Part shown: one piece after another, positions 5,527 to 13,108 of the stretch
How positions within the stretch are numbered: position 1 is the first letter of the stretch
Layout of the letters: each line of letters opens with the position of its first letter
From: an uncultured Clostridia bacterium
GTDB lineage: Bacteria; Bacillota_A; Clostridia; Christensenellales; CAG-138
NCBI GenBank assembly: GCA_946539625.1
Contig: CAMNHT010000013.1
Coordinates: forward strand, 1 to 15,041
Reading direction: 5' to 3'
DNA: 15,041 bases
The notes under the pieces: generated by a model
Databases searched by the model: none
What the model was told of the DNA's origin: nothing
The model's input: the letters and a program-made list of their open reading frames with translations, nothing else
Position numbers and translations under genes: made by a program

Positions 5527-6714
5527 ATGATGGAAAGAAGACCGTGGTTCCATACGCGTCCGATGGCGGGCGCAGCGCTCGGTGCGATCCTTGCGGCGAT
5601 CCTCGGATCGCTTGCGCCGGATCGGGTCCTTTTGATCGCCTGCGCGGTTTTGGTCCCCGTTTCGGCGTTTCTGCTGCACAGAAGAAGCGCGTTCTTTCTG
5701 CTGCCGCTTGCCGCGTTCGCCGTGCTCGTACGGATCGTGCTCTTACCGACGGAGATGCCGGACGGACCGGTCACATCCTTCATTACCAATTTAAGAAGCA
5801 GTCTTCTTGCCAACGCGGACGCGCTGTTTCGCGACAAAGCCGCTGCGGCGCGGGGGATCCTGCTCGGCGACCGTACCGCAATGACAGCTGTCGAATACGC
5901 CGGCTATGCGCAAAGCGGGCTTCTGCATCTGTTTGCGGTCTCCGGTCTGCACGTCACGATTCTTGTCGGTATGATCGGACGGTTCATCCACACGGAAAAC
6001 AAGCTGCTGTCATTCGGCGTGCTGTCGCTGTTGCTGATATTTCTCTGCGCCGTTACCGGATTTACCGCGTCCGTTCTGCGCGCGGCGTTTACGCTGATCG
6101 CGCTGAAGCTGTCCGAGCTGTGCGAGCGCAAGGCGGATATGCCGTCCGTGCTCTGCTTTGCGTTTGCCATGACGCTTCTTTGCGAACCGTTCGCATACGA
6201 AACGGTCGGGTTTCAGCTTTCCTTTTCGGCGATGACCGGCATGGTGCTGTTTGCGGGGAAATGGAGGAGATCGCTTCCGAAGCTGCTTCGTGGCTCGCTG
6301 ATCGTTCGCGCGCTGCTCGGCGCAGCGACCGCCATGCTCGGCATGCTGCCGCTTACCGCATACTATTTTCAATCGCTTGCGTGGATTTCGATCCCGCTTT
6401 CGATTATGCTGATTCCCGCAATGCCGATTCTGCTGCTGTTCGGCTTTCTGTCCGTCCTTTTGTATGGGCTTCTGCCGCACGTCGCCGTCATTCTGTCCTA
6501 TCCCGCGTACGGCGCGATCAAGCTGATCGCGATCGTCGCGCAGAACCTGGACGTACCGGCTTTGCGCCTGCCTGCGCCGCATCCCGCGGCGATCGTTCTG
6601 TACTATGCGGCGCTTCTTTTGTGCTCGCCGCTGCTGCTCAAAAACCGAAAGCGTCCGCCGTGGATCGGACTTGGACTTTTGACAGCTTCGATCATGCTGT
6701 GGTTTTTGATATAA
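5527..6714 (+). CDS. comEC: ComEC/Rec2-type DNA uptake channel protein, short form (competence domain only)
   Basis: The protein has 395 residues from the ATG at 5527 and many hydrophobic helices. The ComEC/Rec2 competence core is recognisable: AAARGILLGDR, then HLFAVSGLHVTILVG, LRAAFTLIAL, and EPFAYETVGFQLSFSA, in the family order. ComEC forms the inner-membrane channel through which single-stranded DNA enters during transformation. Full-length ComEC is usually about 700-800 residues. This one lacks most of the N-terminal OB-like (DUF4131) region and the whole C-terminal metallo-beta-lactamase domain, ending in a last membrane helix. The start is uncertain: the frame stays open back to 5356, but no in-frame start has an SD, and the promoter places +1 on the ATG at 5527. 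It ends at a bidirectional terminator shared with ftsZ. Confidence 0.85.
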   Translation: MMERRPWFHTRPMAGAALGAILAAILGSLAPDRVLLIACAVLVPVSAFLLHRRSAFFLLPLAAFAVLVRIVLLPTEMPDGPVTSFITNLRSSLLANADALFRDKAAAARGILLGDRTAMTAVEYAGYAQSGLLHLFAVSGLHVTILVGMIGRFIHTENKLLSFGVLSLLLIFLCAVTGFTASVLRAAFTLIALKLSELCERKADMPSVLCFAFAMTLLCEPFAYETVGFQLSFSAMTGMVLFAGKWRRSLPKLLRGSLIVRALLGAATAMLGMLPLTAYYFQSLAWISIPLSIMLIPAMPILLLFGFLSVLLYGLLPHVAVILSYPAYGAIKLIAIVAQNLDVPALRLPAPHPAAIVLYYAALLLCSPLLLKNRKRPPWIGLGLLTASIMLWFLI

Positions 6715-6718
6715 AAAG

Positions 6719-6750
6719 ACGGGCAGATGATGCATCTGCCCGTTGCCTTT
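6719..6750. terminator. Bidirectional intrinsic terminator between comEC and ftsZ
   Basis: An 11 bp stem (6719-6729 with 6733-6743) has a 3-base loop. The minus strand has a CTTTTTATAT tail ending ftsA-ftsZ, and the plus strand has a less regular TTGCCTTTTATTT tail ending comEC. The hairpin begins 5 bases after the comEC stop codon. Confidence 0.9.
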
Positions 6751-7985
6751 TATTTACGCAGGAAAGCGGGAATGTCCAGCTTGTTTGCGGGACGCTCGCC
6801 GTAGTCCCGACGAACGCCTGCGGAAGGATCGCGATACAGCGGCTCGGCGGGTTTCCGTTCGGGTTCGGGCTCCGGCTCCTGTGCCGGTTCGGGATCCGCA
6901 TAGGGACGCGCGGAGAATGCGTTCTGTACGGAAGCGGGACCGGGCTGCGGCGCAGCGCCGCCGAACATACGGGGTTCCGCAAAGCTGCGTCTTGCAGGCG
7001 TGCCGCCCATTCTGAGATCGCTCGTTTCCGGTTCCGCGCGGTCGAAGCCGGTCGCGATAACGGTGATGCGGAGCGTGTCGCCCATGCTCTCGTCGATGTC
7101 CGCACCGAAGATAATGTTCGCTTCGGGATCGGCGTTCTCCGCAATAATCTCGGCAGCCTCGTTGACTTCGAGCAGCGACAGATCGCTGCCGCCCGTGATG
7201 TTCATCAGGATGCCTTTTGCTCCCTTGATGGAGGTTTCGAGAAGCGGACTTTCGACCGCCTGCCGCGCGGCTTCGCTTGCGCGCTTTTCGCCGACGGCGG
7301 AACCGATACCCATGTGTGCCATGCCCTTTTCCTTCATGATCGTCTTGACGTCCGCAAAGTCAAGGTTGATCATTGCCGGCACCGCGATCAGATCGGAAAT
7401 GCCCTGGATGCCCTGACGGAGCACGTCATCCGCAACGCGCAGCGCGTCGGGAAGACTGGATTTGCCGACCAGTGAAATGAGCTTGTCGTTCGGGATCGTG
7501 ATGAGCGTATCGACGGCGGGTTTGAGCGTTTCGATGCCCTGTTCCGCATTGCGCATGCGTACGCGGCCTTCGAATGTGAACGGCTTGGTCACAACGCCGA
7601 CAGTCAGGATGCCGAGCTCTTTTGCACATTCCGCGATGACCGCGGCTGCTCCGGTGCCCGTGCCGCCGCCCATACCGGCGGTGATGAAGATCATGTCGCT
7701 TCCCTTGAGTACTTCAAGGATCGCGTCGCGGCTTTCTTCCGCCGCCTTGCGGCCGATTTCGGGGTCCGCGCCTGCGCCGAGACCTTTGGTCAGCTTTTCG
7801 CCGATCTGGATCTTTTTCTGCCCGGCATTCAGCGCCAGCGCCTGCTTATCGGTGTTGACGGCGATAAATTCCACGCCCTGCAGACCGTACTGGACCATGC
7901 GGTTGATCGCGTTGCAGCCCGCGCCGCCGACGCCGACGACCCGGATCTGAGCAAAGTTGGTGCTTTCTACATTGGTTTCAAACAT
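6750..7985 (-). CDS. ftsZ: Cell division GTPase FtsZ
   Basis: This 411-residue tubulin homologue polymerises with GTP into the Z ring at mid-cell. The N-terminal GVGGAGCNA is at 18-26, the tubulin signature GGGTGTG at 106-112, and the NLDFADV T7 loop lies at about 207-213, where it activates GTP hydrolysis in the next subunit. A Pro/Glu/Arg-rich, low-complexity linker spans about 325-400. The protein ends in LDIPAFLRK, the conserved C-terminal peptide that binds FtsA and other partners. The SD AAAGGGGGA lies about 11 bases before the ATG. It follows ftsA by 21 bases and is co-transcribed from the ftsA promoter. The downstream terminator is strong on this strand. Nothing is missing. Confidence 0.98.
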   Translation of the reverse strand: MFETNVESTNFAQIRVVGVGGAGCNAINRMVQYGLQGVEFIAVNTDKQALALNAGQKKIQIGEKLTKGLGAGADPEIGRKAAEESRDAILEVLKGSDMIFITAGMGGGTGTGAAAVIAECAKELGILTVGVVTKPFTFEGRVRMRNAEQGIETLKPAVDTLITIPNDKLISLVGKSSLPDALRVADDVLRQGIQGISDLIAVPAMINLDFADVKTIMKEKGMAHMGIGSAVGEKRASEAARQAVESPLLETSIKGAKGILMNITGGSDLSLLEVNEAAEIIAENADPEANIIFGADIDESMGDTLRITVIATGFDRAEPETSDLRMGGTPARRSFAEPRMFGGAAPQPGPASVQNAFSARPYADPEPAQEPEPEPERKPAEPLYRDPSAGVRRDYGERPANKLDIPAFLRK

Positions 7986-8006
7986 GGATGGTGGTTCCCC
8001 CTTTGT

Positions 8007-9200
8007 TTATTTCGTGAAGAAATCCTTCAATTTTTGCAGGAATGATTTTTCATCCGGCTTCTGCTCAACCGGACGGTCTTCAGCGCGGTTTGCGCGAAGG
8101 ACAAAGTTCAGAGCGCCGAACGCGCTGCAGTAGTTGGGCGAGGAGAGCCGCGGCGTCCACGGCATGTCCCGCTTGATCGGAAAGCCCAGCGCTTTCTTGA
8201 GAAAGTCGAGCGATCCGCGCATCATCAAAAGCCCGCCGCCGGAAAGATACACGATCGGGCGTGTTTCCAGATTGACCTGCATTCGGTCAAGCTCCTCGCG
8301 GATATGATCCGCAAGGTCGTTCGCGCGCGCCTCGATGATGTAGGCGATCGTGCTGTTCTCTACGCGCTTCGTTGCGGTCTCGGAACGGAGGATCTCCGTC
8401 TTGTCTCCGTAATCAAGAGAGAAGACGAACCGCCGCTTCGCCTGCTCCGCGGACTGCAGCGTGACGTCCAGACCGAACGAAAGGTCCGAAGCGAACTGGT
8501 AGCCGCCCATCGGAATCGAAACGATGCCGGTCAGCGCGGCGTTTTCGATCACACAGATGTCCGTCTGCCGATAGCCGACGTCGATCAGCACGGCGGGGCG
8601 GACGCGCTCTTCCTCGGGAATCAGCATCGTTGCTTCACCCAAAGCGGCGCTGACGCACATTGAGATCTCGATTCCGAGATCGTCCAACGCGTTCTGGATC
8701 GTTTCGATGTAATCCTCGCGTACGAACATATGCGCAATGAGCCCCGAGATCTCCTCGGTCATCACACCTTGCGGCAGCTCCGAGGACGACACGCCGTCGA
8801 CAAGGAAGAAGACGGGGGTGCTGTGCATCAGCACATGTCCCGGAGGCGTTTCGATCTTCCGGAAGGAGAGCTCGATCAGCCGGTCGACGTCTGTCGGATC
8901 GACGACTCGCGGGTGCTCGCCGAGCGTAAGCGTCATGTCCGAAAGCACGAGCTTCGAGAACGTGACCGGGACCGTCAGCGCGATATCGCGGATGCGCGTA
9001 CGAGATTCCTGCTCCGCCTTCTGGATCGCATCGACAATGGCGTCCCTGAGACTCTGCTTGTCCGGGAAGGTATCTTCAAGATACCCGTCGCACGCAGAAA
9101 CACCGGCACCGTGCACGACGATGCCGCCTTTATCCAAAACGCTGCCCGAAAGACATACCACCTTCGAACTGCCGATGTCCAGTATCGCAGCAGGCTTCAT
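8007..9200 (-). CDS. ftsA: FtsA, actin-like membrane tether for FtsZ
   Basis: This 397-residue actin-fold protein recruits FtsZ polymers to the membrane. It has the phosphate-1 motif LDIGSSK near the N-terminus, DVGYRQTD as the second nucleotide motif and YLSGGG as the adenosine motif. The 1C subdomain region lies near residues 80-165. The last 12 residues (FLQKLKDFFTK and neighbours) form an amphipathic membrane-targeting helix, typical of FtsA. The start is the ATG at 9200 with GGAGG six bases upstream. A TTG five codons earlier begins just before that SD and is rejected. It leads the ftsA-ftsZ operon behind an extended -10 promoter with a leader of about 19 nt. No ftsQ or mur gene precedes it, so the division pair is separated from the usual dcw cluster. 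Confidence 0.95.
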   Translation of the reverse strand: MKPAAILDIGSSKVVCLSGSVLDKGGIVVHGAGVSACDGYLEDTFPDKQSLRDAIVDAIQKAEQESRTRIRDIALTVPVTFSKLVLSDMTLTLGEHPRVVDPTDVDRLIELSFRKIETPPGHVLMHSTPVFFLVDGVSSSELPQGVMTEEISGLIAHMFVREDYIETIQNALDDLGIEISMCVSAALGEATMLIPEEERVRPAVLIDVGYRQTDICVIENAALTGIVSIPMGGYQFASDLSFGLDVTLQSAEQAKRRFVFSLDYGDKTEILRSETATKRVENSTIAYIIEARANDLADHIREELDRMQVNLETRPIVYLSGGGLLMMRGSLDFLKKALGFPIKRDMPWTPRLSSPNYCSAFGALNFVLRANRAEDRPVEQKPDEKSFLQKLKDFFTK

Positions 9201-9225
9201 ACCATTCCTCCGCAAAGATAACTAT

Positions 9226-9254
9226 ATTATAGCAAAGGATTTCTGAAGTCGCAA
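9226..9254 (-). promoter_or_regulatory. Extended -10 SigA promoter for ftsA-ftsZ
   Basis: On the minus strand, TTGCGA (9249-9254), a 17 bp spacer and TATAAT (9226-9231) are present, with TG one base before the -10. The expected +1 is near 9219, giving a short leader of about 19 nt that contains the SD. Confidence 0.8.
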
Positions 9255-9312
9255 CATTTTTTCCGTCGGATTCTTGATCGTTTTGAAAATTTTAACATGC
9301 AAATGTGTCAGA

Positions 9313-9335
9313 ATTGTATTATTTTTAAGTACAAT
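9313..9335. repeat. Short inverted repeat in the ftsA/UPF0489 divergent intergenic region
   Basis: ATTGTA (9313-9318) and TACAAT (9330-9335) form a perfect 6-bp inverted repeat with an 11-base AT-rich spacer, ending 24 bases upstream of the -35 box of the rightward promoter. The surrounding 9240-9390 stretch is markedly more AT-rich than the genes around it. It could be an operator, but could also arise by chance in AT-rich DNA. Confidence 0.3.
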
Positions 9336-9359
9336 CGGCAGTTTATATAAGGAAATAAC

Positions 9360-9388
9360 TTGTTTTCCGCATGAAAAAAAGATAGAAT
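9360..9388 (+). promoter_or_regulatory. SigA promoter placing +1 at the start codon of the UPF0489-type gene
   Basis: TTGTTT (9360-9365), a 17 bp spacer and TAGAAT (9383-9388) are present. The expected +1 is 9395, the A of the ATG. The TAG inside the -10 box is an in-frame stop, so the coding frame cannot begin further upstream. Confidence 0.65.
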
Positions 9389-9394
9389 AACGGC

Positions 9395-10111
9395 ATGTGG
9401 GCATTGGATGTTGATCTGGATTTTTTCTTAAGCGACTGCTGTCCGCTTGCGCCGAAGGGGGAACGCCCCTCCGAAACATGTGCAAGTCCGTGGACGGAAG
9501 ACGCCGTGACCGCTTTTTTGGAGAACGGTCTCGGACTTGATGCACGCCGTCCGATCCCCGGACGCATCACCGAAACGCACGACGGCGCGCTTACGTTCTG
9601 GAGGGATCGCATGGATGCGGGAAGCTTAACACGCCCGTTTTCGGTCGTGCACGTTGACGCGCACGCGGACCTCGGCATCGGAAAGCCCGGTCCGGGATTC
9701 GTGCTGAATAACGTGCTCGGCATCCCGCCGCAGGAGCGGGACGGCTTTTCGCGCTACTACGCGCAAAAACAGCTCGATGAAGCAAACTATCTGCTGTTCG
9801 CGCTCGCGTTCCGCTGGATCGACGCGCTGACGCTTGTGCGCGATCCGTTTTCAAGACCGGATCTGCCGCATTTTTGCGAACGCGACGGGGAGGCGTACCG
9901 TCCGATCCGCTTGCAGTCGTTCATTTCGATGCTGTTTGAAAATCGCTACGGCACGGAGCCGGAGATTCCGCTGACCGTTTATAACGATCCTGCCGCCGTC
10001 TGTATCCGTGAGCCGTTTGCCTGCATGAACCTTGCGCTTTCGCCGCGCTACGCACCGAAGACCGCGGACGCGCTCGTACCGATCATAGCGCGATATATGA
10101 CGCTTGTATAG
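9395..10111 (+). CDS. UPF0489-type, arginase/deacetylase-like protein of unknown function
   Basis: The 238-residue protein starts almost at once with LDVDLDFF (Asp at 5, 7, 9). It then has H62-D63 in ETHDGAL and VHVDAHADLG (H86, D88, H90, D92). DAHAD matches the DAHxD metal-binding signature of arginases and agmatinases, and DxDxDFF resembles their second Asp cluster. This combination points to the UPF0489 family (human C5orf22 relatives), whose activity is unknown to me. A bimetal hydrolase role is inferred. There is no signal peptide or membrane helix. The start is fixed: an in-frame TAG lies 10-12 bases upstream and the next Met is far inside. There is no SD. It is divergent from ftsA. prmA follows after 48 bases with its own promoter, and no terminator separates them. 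Confidence 0.72.
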   Translation: MWALDVDLDFFLSDCCPLAPKGERPSETCASPWTEDAVTAFLENGLGLDARRPIPGRITETHDGALTFWRDRMDAGSLTRPFSVVHVDAHADLGIGKPGPGFVLNNVLGIPPQERDGFSRYYAQKQLDEANYLLFALAFRWIDALTLVRDPFSRPDLPHFCERDGEAYRPIRLQSFISMLFENRYGTEPEIPLTVYNDPAAVCIREPFACMNLALSPRYAPKTADALVPIIARYMTLV

Positions 10112-10132
10112 GACAAGGATCCGTGTTATAAT
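10104..10132 (+). promoter_or_regulatory. Extended -10 SigA promoter for the prmA-rsmE-mtaB-hit operon
   Basis: TTGTAT (10104-10109), a 17 bp spacer and TATAAT (10127-10132) are present, with TG one base before the -10. The -35 overlaps the last codons of the upstream gene. The expected +1 is near 10139, about 21 nt before the prmA ATG. Confidence 0.78.
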
Positions 10133-10159
10133 AAGCAAAACTGATTTGAGGATTTGGAA

Positions 10160-11116
10160 ATGAAATGGCTTGAACTGACGGTCTATACGACCGATGCGGG
10201 ACTGGACACCGTCTGCGCCGCGCTGAACGGCGCGGGGATCACGGGGCTTTCCATCGAGGAAAGTCATGAAAAGGCGTACGCGTTTTTGCGCGAGGCGGCG
10301 ATCTTCTGGGACTTTGCGGACATGGACAAGATCGGCACGGACACGCCCTGCGTCAAAGGCTACGTTGCCGACTGCCCGGAGAATCTTCCGATCGTCGAAG
10401 CCGCAAAGGCGGCGATCGAGCGGCTCAAAACGCTTGATTTCCCGTTCGATCTCGGCACGCTGCTCGTCACCGTCGTCTCCGTTGACGAAGAGGATTGGGC
10501 GAACAACTGGAAAAAGTATTATAAACCGCTTGAGATCGGCAGCCGTCTTCTCGTGCTGCCATCGTGGGAAGAACGCCCCGAAACGGACCGCATCGTCTTA
10601 AAACTCGATCCCGGCATGGCGTTCGGGACCGGCGCGCATCACACGACGCGGATGTGCCTGGAATTTCTTGAAAAGACCGTAAAGCCCGGCGACACGATGC
10701 TGGATCTCGGCTGCGGAAGCGGCATCCTTTCGATCGCCGCGCGCTTGCTCGGTGCGGTCGATGCAAAGGCGGTGGACATCGACCCGATCGCGGAGTCGAT
10801 CGCCTATGAGAACGCCGAAATGAACGGGATCGGAAAGGAACACTATACGGTACTGATCGGCAACGTGCTTTCCGATTCGCGCTTACAGAAAAAGATTGCC
10901 GGACAGTATCCGGTCGTTGCGGCGAACATCGTCGCAGACGTCATCATCGCGCTTGCACCGATCGCTCGCCCGCTCGTTGCTCCGGGCGGGGTGTTCCTTG
11001 TATCCGGCATCATCGACGAGCGCGTCGACGAGGTTGTATCGGCATTGAACGACAGCGGCTTTACCGTTTCGGAACAAGCCCAGGCGGAGGGCTGGAACGC
11101 CTTCCTTTGCAGATAA
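10160..11116 (+). CDS. prmA: Ribosomal protein L11 methyltransferase PrmA
   Basis: This 318-residue class I SAM-dependent methyltransferase trimethylates ribosomal protein L11. The N-terminal L11-recognition domain starts with MKWLELTVYT. The SAM domain follows, with MAFGTGAHHTTRMCL just before motif I (LDLGCGSGILS, from about residue 181), then AVDIDPIA, where the acidic residues bind SAM ribose, and VAANIVADVI as the NxxxDV motif IV. The start is the ATG at 10160, with GAGGAT 6 bases before it. A TTG two codons earlier is rejected. It heads the run prmA-rsmE-mtaB-hit. The next gene begins one base after its stop, so the two are probably translationally coupled. Length is typical. Confidence 0.95.
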   Translation: MKWLELTVYTTDAGLDTVCAALNGAGITGLSIEESHEKAYAFLREAAIFWDFADMDKIGTDTPCVKGYVADCPENLPIVEAAKAAIERLKTLDFPFDLGTLLVTVVSVDEEDWANNWKKYYKPLEIGSRLLVLPSWEERPETDRIVLKLDPGMAFGTGAHHTTRMCLEFLEKTVKPGDTMLDLGCGSGILSIAARLLGAVDAKAVDIDPIAESIAYENAEMNGIGKEHYTVLIGNVLSDSRLQKKIAGQYPVVAANIVADVIIALAPIARPLVAPGGVFLVSGIIDERVDEVVSALNDSGFTVSEQAQAEGWNAFLCR

Positions 11117-11117
11117 C

Positions 11118-11834
11118 ATGCATCGGTTCTTCACGAATGAAATCCAACCGAATACCGCCGTGGTCCGCGGTGATGATGTGAAGCACATCGCAAAGGTCCT
11201 GCGCCTTCGCGCGGGCGACGCTGTGCAGCTTTGTGACGGAAGCGGCAGGGAATGCGATGCCGTGATCAAAAACATCGCGCCGGAGGCCGTCACGCTCGAC
11301 ACCGAACCGTGGCGCGAAGCGATAACCGAGCCGCGTGTAAAGGTCACGCTGTTCCAATGCCTGCCGAAGGCGGGTAAAATGGAAACGATCATCCAGAAAT
11401 GCGTTGAGCTTGGCGCATGCGGTTTTGTGCCCGTGCAGTCCGAACGCTGCGTTGTTGTGCTGAAACCGCCGTACGAGGGGCGCATCGAGCGTTGGCAGCG
11501 GGTCAGCGAAGAAGCGGCAAAGCAAAGCCGCCGCGGCGTGATCCCGAAGGTGGAGCTTCCCGTTTCGCTGGACAAGCTTGACTTTTCCGGCTTCGATACG
11601 GTTCTCGTCGCATATGAGAATGAGCACACGGTCTCGCTGAAAACAGCGCTTCGCAAAGCCTGCCCGAGCCGCGTCGCAATTGTAATCGGACCGGAGGGCG
11701 GTTTCTCGGACGCGGAGATCGATACGCTGAAAAAGAAAGGCGCGATCGCCGTTTCGCTCGGCACGCGCATTTTGCGCACGGAGACCGCCGGCATGGCGAT
11801 GACGGCGCAGATCCTGTACGAGGTGGAACCGTGA
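11118..11834 (+). CDS. rsmE: 16S rRNA (uracil1498-N3)-methyltransferase RsmE
   Basis: This 238-residue SPOUT-superfamily methyltransferase methylates U1498 in 16S rRNA. The N-terminal PUA-like domain starts MHRFF and includes HIAKVLRLRAGD. The middle has KMETIIQKCVELG and EAAKQSRR. The C-terminal knot carries IGPEGGFSDAEI and LGTRILRTETA, the SAM-binding elements diagnostic of RsmE. It starts one base after the prmA stop and has no clear SD of its own, consistent with coupling to prmA. Its stop overlaps the start of mtaB in the sequence GTGA. Length and motif order are normal. Confidence 0.95.
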   Translation: MHRFFTNEIQPNTAVVRGDDVKHIAKVLRLRAGDAVQLCDGSGRECDAVIKNIAPEAVTLDTEPWREAITEPRVKVTLFQCLPKAGKMETIIQKCVELGACGFVPVQSERCVVVLKPPYEGRIERWQRVSEEAAKQSRRGVIPKVELPVSLDKLDFSGFDTVLVAYENEHTVSLKTALRKACPSRVAIVIGPEGGFSDAEIDTLKKKGAIAVSLGTRILRTETAGMAMTAQILYEVEP

Positions 11835-13096
11835 GAGTCGCATTCTATACGCTCGGCTGCAAGGTCAACCATTATGAAACACAGGCGATGGAGGAGCTGT
11901 TCCGTTCCGCCGGTCATACCGTCGTGCCGTTCGAGAAAGAAGCCGACGCATATATCGTCAATACCTGTTCGGTCACGCAGATCAGCGACAAGAAATCCCG
12001 ACAGATCCTTTCGCAGGCGCACCGCAGAAATCCGAATGCGCTGATCGCGGCGGTCGGCTGCTATGCCGAAGTCGCAAAGGAAACGGTTGCCGCGCTTCCG
12101 GGCGTTTCGCTCGTGCTTGGAACCGAAGGGAGAAAGGATATCGTTCGACTTGTGGAACAGGCGGCAGCCGGATGTGCCGCGCCCGCGTATCCCGCGCCGT
12201 TTGAACGCCGCGCGTTTGAGGAACTTTCGGCGCAGAAGGACAGCCGCACCCGCGCGACGCTGAAGGTGCAGGATGGCTGCGTCAGCTTCTGCAGCTACTG
12301 CATCATACCGTTCGCCCGCGGCGCGCTTCGTTCACGCACGCTCGAAAGCGCGAAGCATGAGTTGATGACCCTTGCGGAAAACGGCTACCGCGAGGTCGTC
12401 CTGACCGGCATTCAGCTTTCGGCATACGGCGTCGATTTGCCGGACAAGCCGGAGCTGAGTGATCTGATCGGACTTGCCGACAGCATAACCGGACTGGAAC
12501 GCCTGCGACTCGGTTCGCTGGAGCCGCGCGTCATCACGGATCGTTTTTTATCGGTCGCGAAAAACAGCCGCACGCTCTGCCGGCAGTTCCACCTGTCGCT
12601 GCAAAGCGGTTCCGATACGGTGCTTTCCCGCATGAACCGCCGCTATACGACGGCGGAATATCGCGACGCGGTCGAACGCATCCGCGCTTGTATGCCGGAC
12701 GCCGCGATCACCACGGACATCATCGCGGGCTTTGTCGGTGAGACGGAGGAGGAACACCGGGAGACCATGCGCTTTGTCGAGGAGATCGGCTTTGCACGCA
12801 TTCACGTCTTTCCGTATTCCCGGCGCAAGGGAACGAAAGCGGACGCCATGGAGGGACATCTGCCGCGGGCGTTGAAGGAAGCGCGCACGCGTGAGCTCAT
12901 TGTGCTCGGCGAACGGCTGGAGACAGATTTCATCGACCGGCAGCTCGGAAAAACCGTCGACGTCATCATGGAGGACGACGGAACCGGCTATACCGGAAAC
13001 TACATCCGTGTGCGATGCGATGGCGCATGCGGGGAAACGGTTCGGGTAAAACTGGCCGCGCGGGAGGGAACGACCGCAATCGGCATCAAAGAATAG
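11831..13096 (+). CDS. mtaB: tRNA (t6A37-C2)-methylthiotransferase MtaB, radical SAM
   Basis: This 421-residue enzyme converts t6A to ms2t6A at position 37 of ANN-decoding tRNAs. The N-terminal methylthiotransferase domain has three cysteines that bind the auxiliary 4Fe-4S cluster: C10 (LGCKVN), C46 (NTCSVT) and C77 (VGCYAE). The radical SAM motif is C150-x3-C154-x2-C157 (CVSFCSYC), followed by IIPFARG, SLQSGS and a C-terminal TRAM region. The LGCKVN N-terminus and 421-residue length fit MtaB better than MiaB or RimO. It starts with GTG, four bases overlapping the rsmE stop, with GAGGTGG just upstream. The hit gene follows after 12 bases and uses an SD that overlaps the mtaB stop. Confidence 0.93.
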   Translation: MRVAFYTLGCKVNHYETQAMEELFRSAGHTVVPFEKEADAYIVNTCSVTQISDKKSRQILSQAHRRNPNALIAAVGCYAEVAKETVAALPGVSLVLGTEGRKDIVRLVEQAAAGCAAPAYPAPFERRAFEELSAQKDSRTRATLKVQDGCVSFCSYCIIPFARGALRSRTLESAKHELMTLAENGYREVVLTGIQLSAYGVDLPDKPELSDLIGLADSITGLERLRLGSLEPRVITDRFLSVAKNSRTLCRQFHLSLQSGSDTVLSRMNRRYTTAEYRDAVERIRACMPDAAITTDIIAGFVGETEEEHRETMRFVEEIGFARIHVFPYSRRKGTKADAMEGHLPRALKEARTRELIVLGERLETDFIDRQLGKTVDVIMEDDGTGYTGNYIRVRCDGACGETVRVKLAAREGTTAIGIKE

Positions 13097-13108
13097 GAGG
13101 CAGCAATT

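Noticed and set aside
5544..7475. Very long plus-strand frame (643 codons) spanning comEC and ftsZ
   Set aside because: It overlaps two unmistakable genes in other frames, crosses a bidirectional terminator, and its translation is Arg/Ala/Cys-rich without any motif. It is a by-product of GC-biased codon use.
9201..9215. Five-codon N-terminal extension of ftsA from a TTG, and similar extensions of cobB (5472-5486), prmA (10154) and the membrane protein at 2768
   Set aside because: In ftsA and cobB the extension would begin at or just before the SD itself. In the others a well-placed SD or the predicted +1 points to the downstream ATG.
10883..12022. Long minus-strand frames (379 and 260 codons) opposite prmA, rsmE and mtaB
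   Set aside because: They are antisense to three genes with clear family motifs and have no SD or promoter of their own. Their composition is typical of shadow frames.
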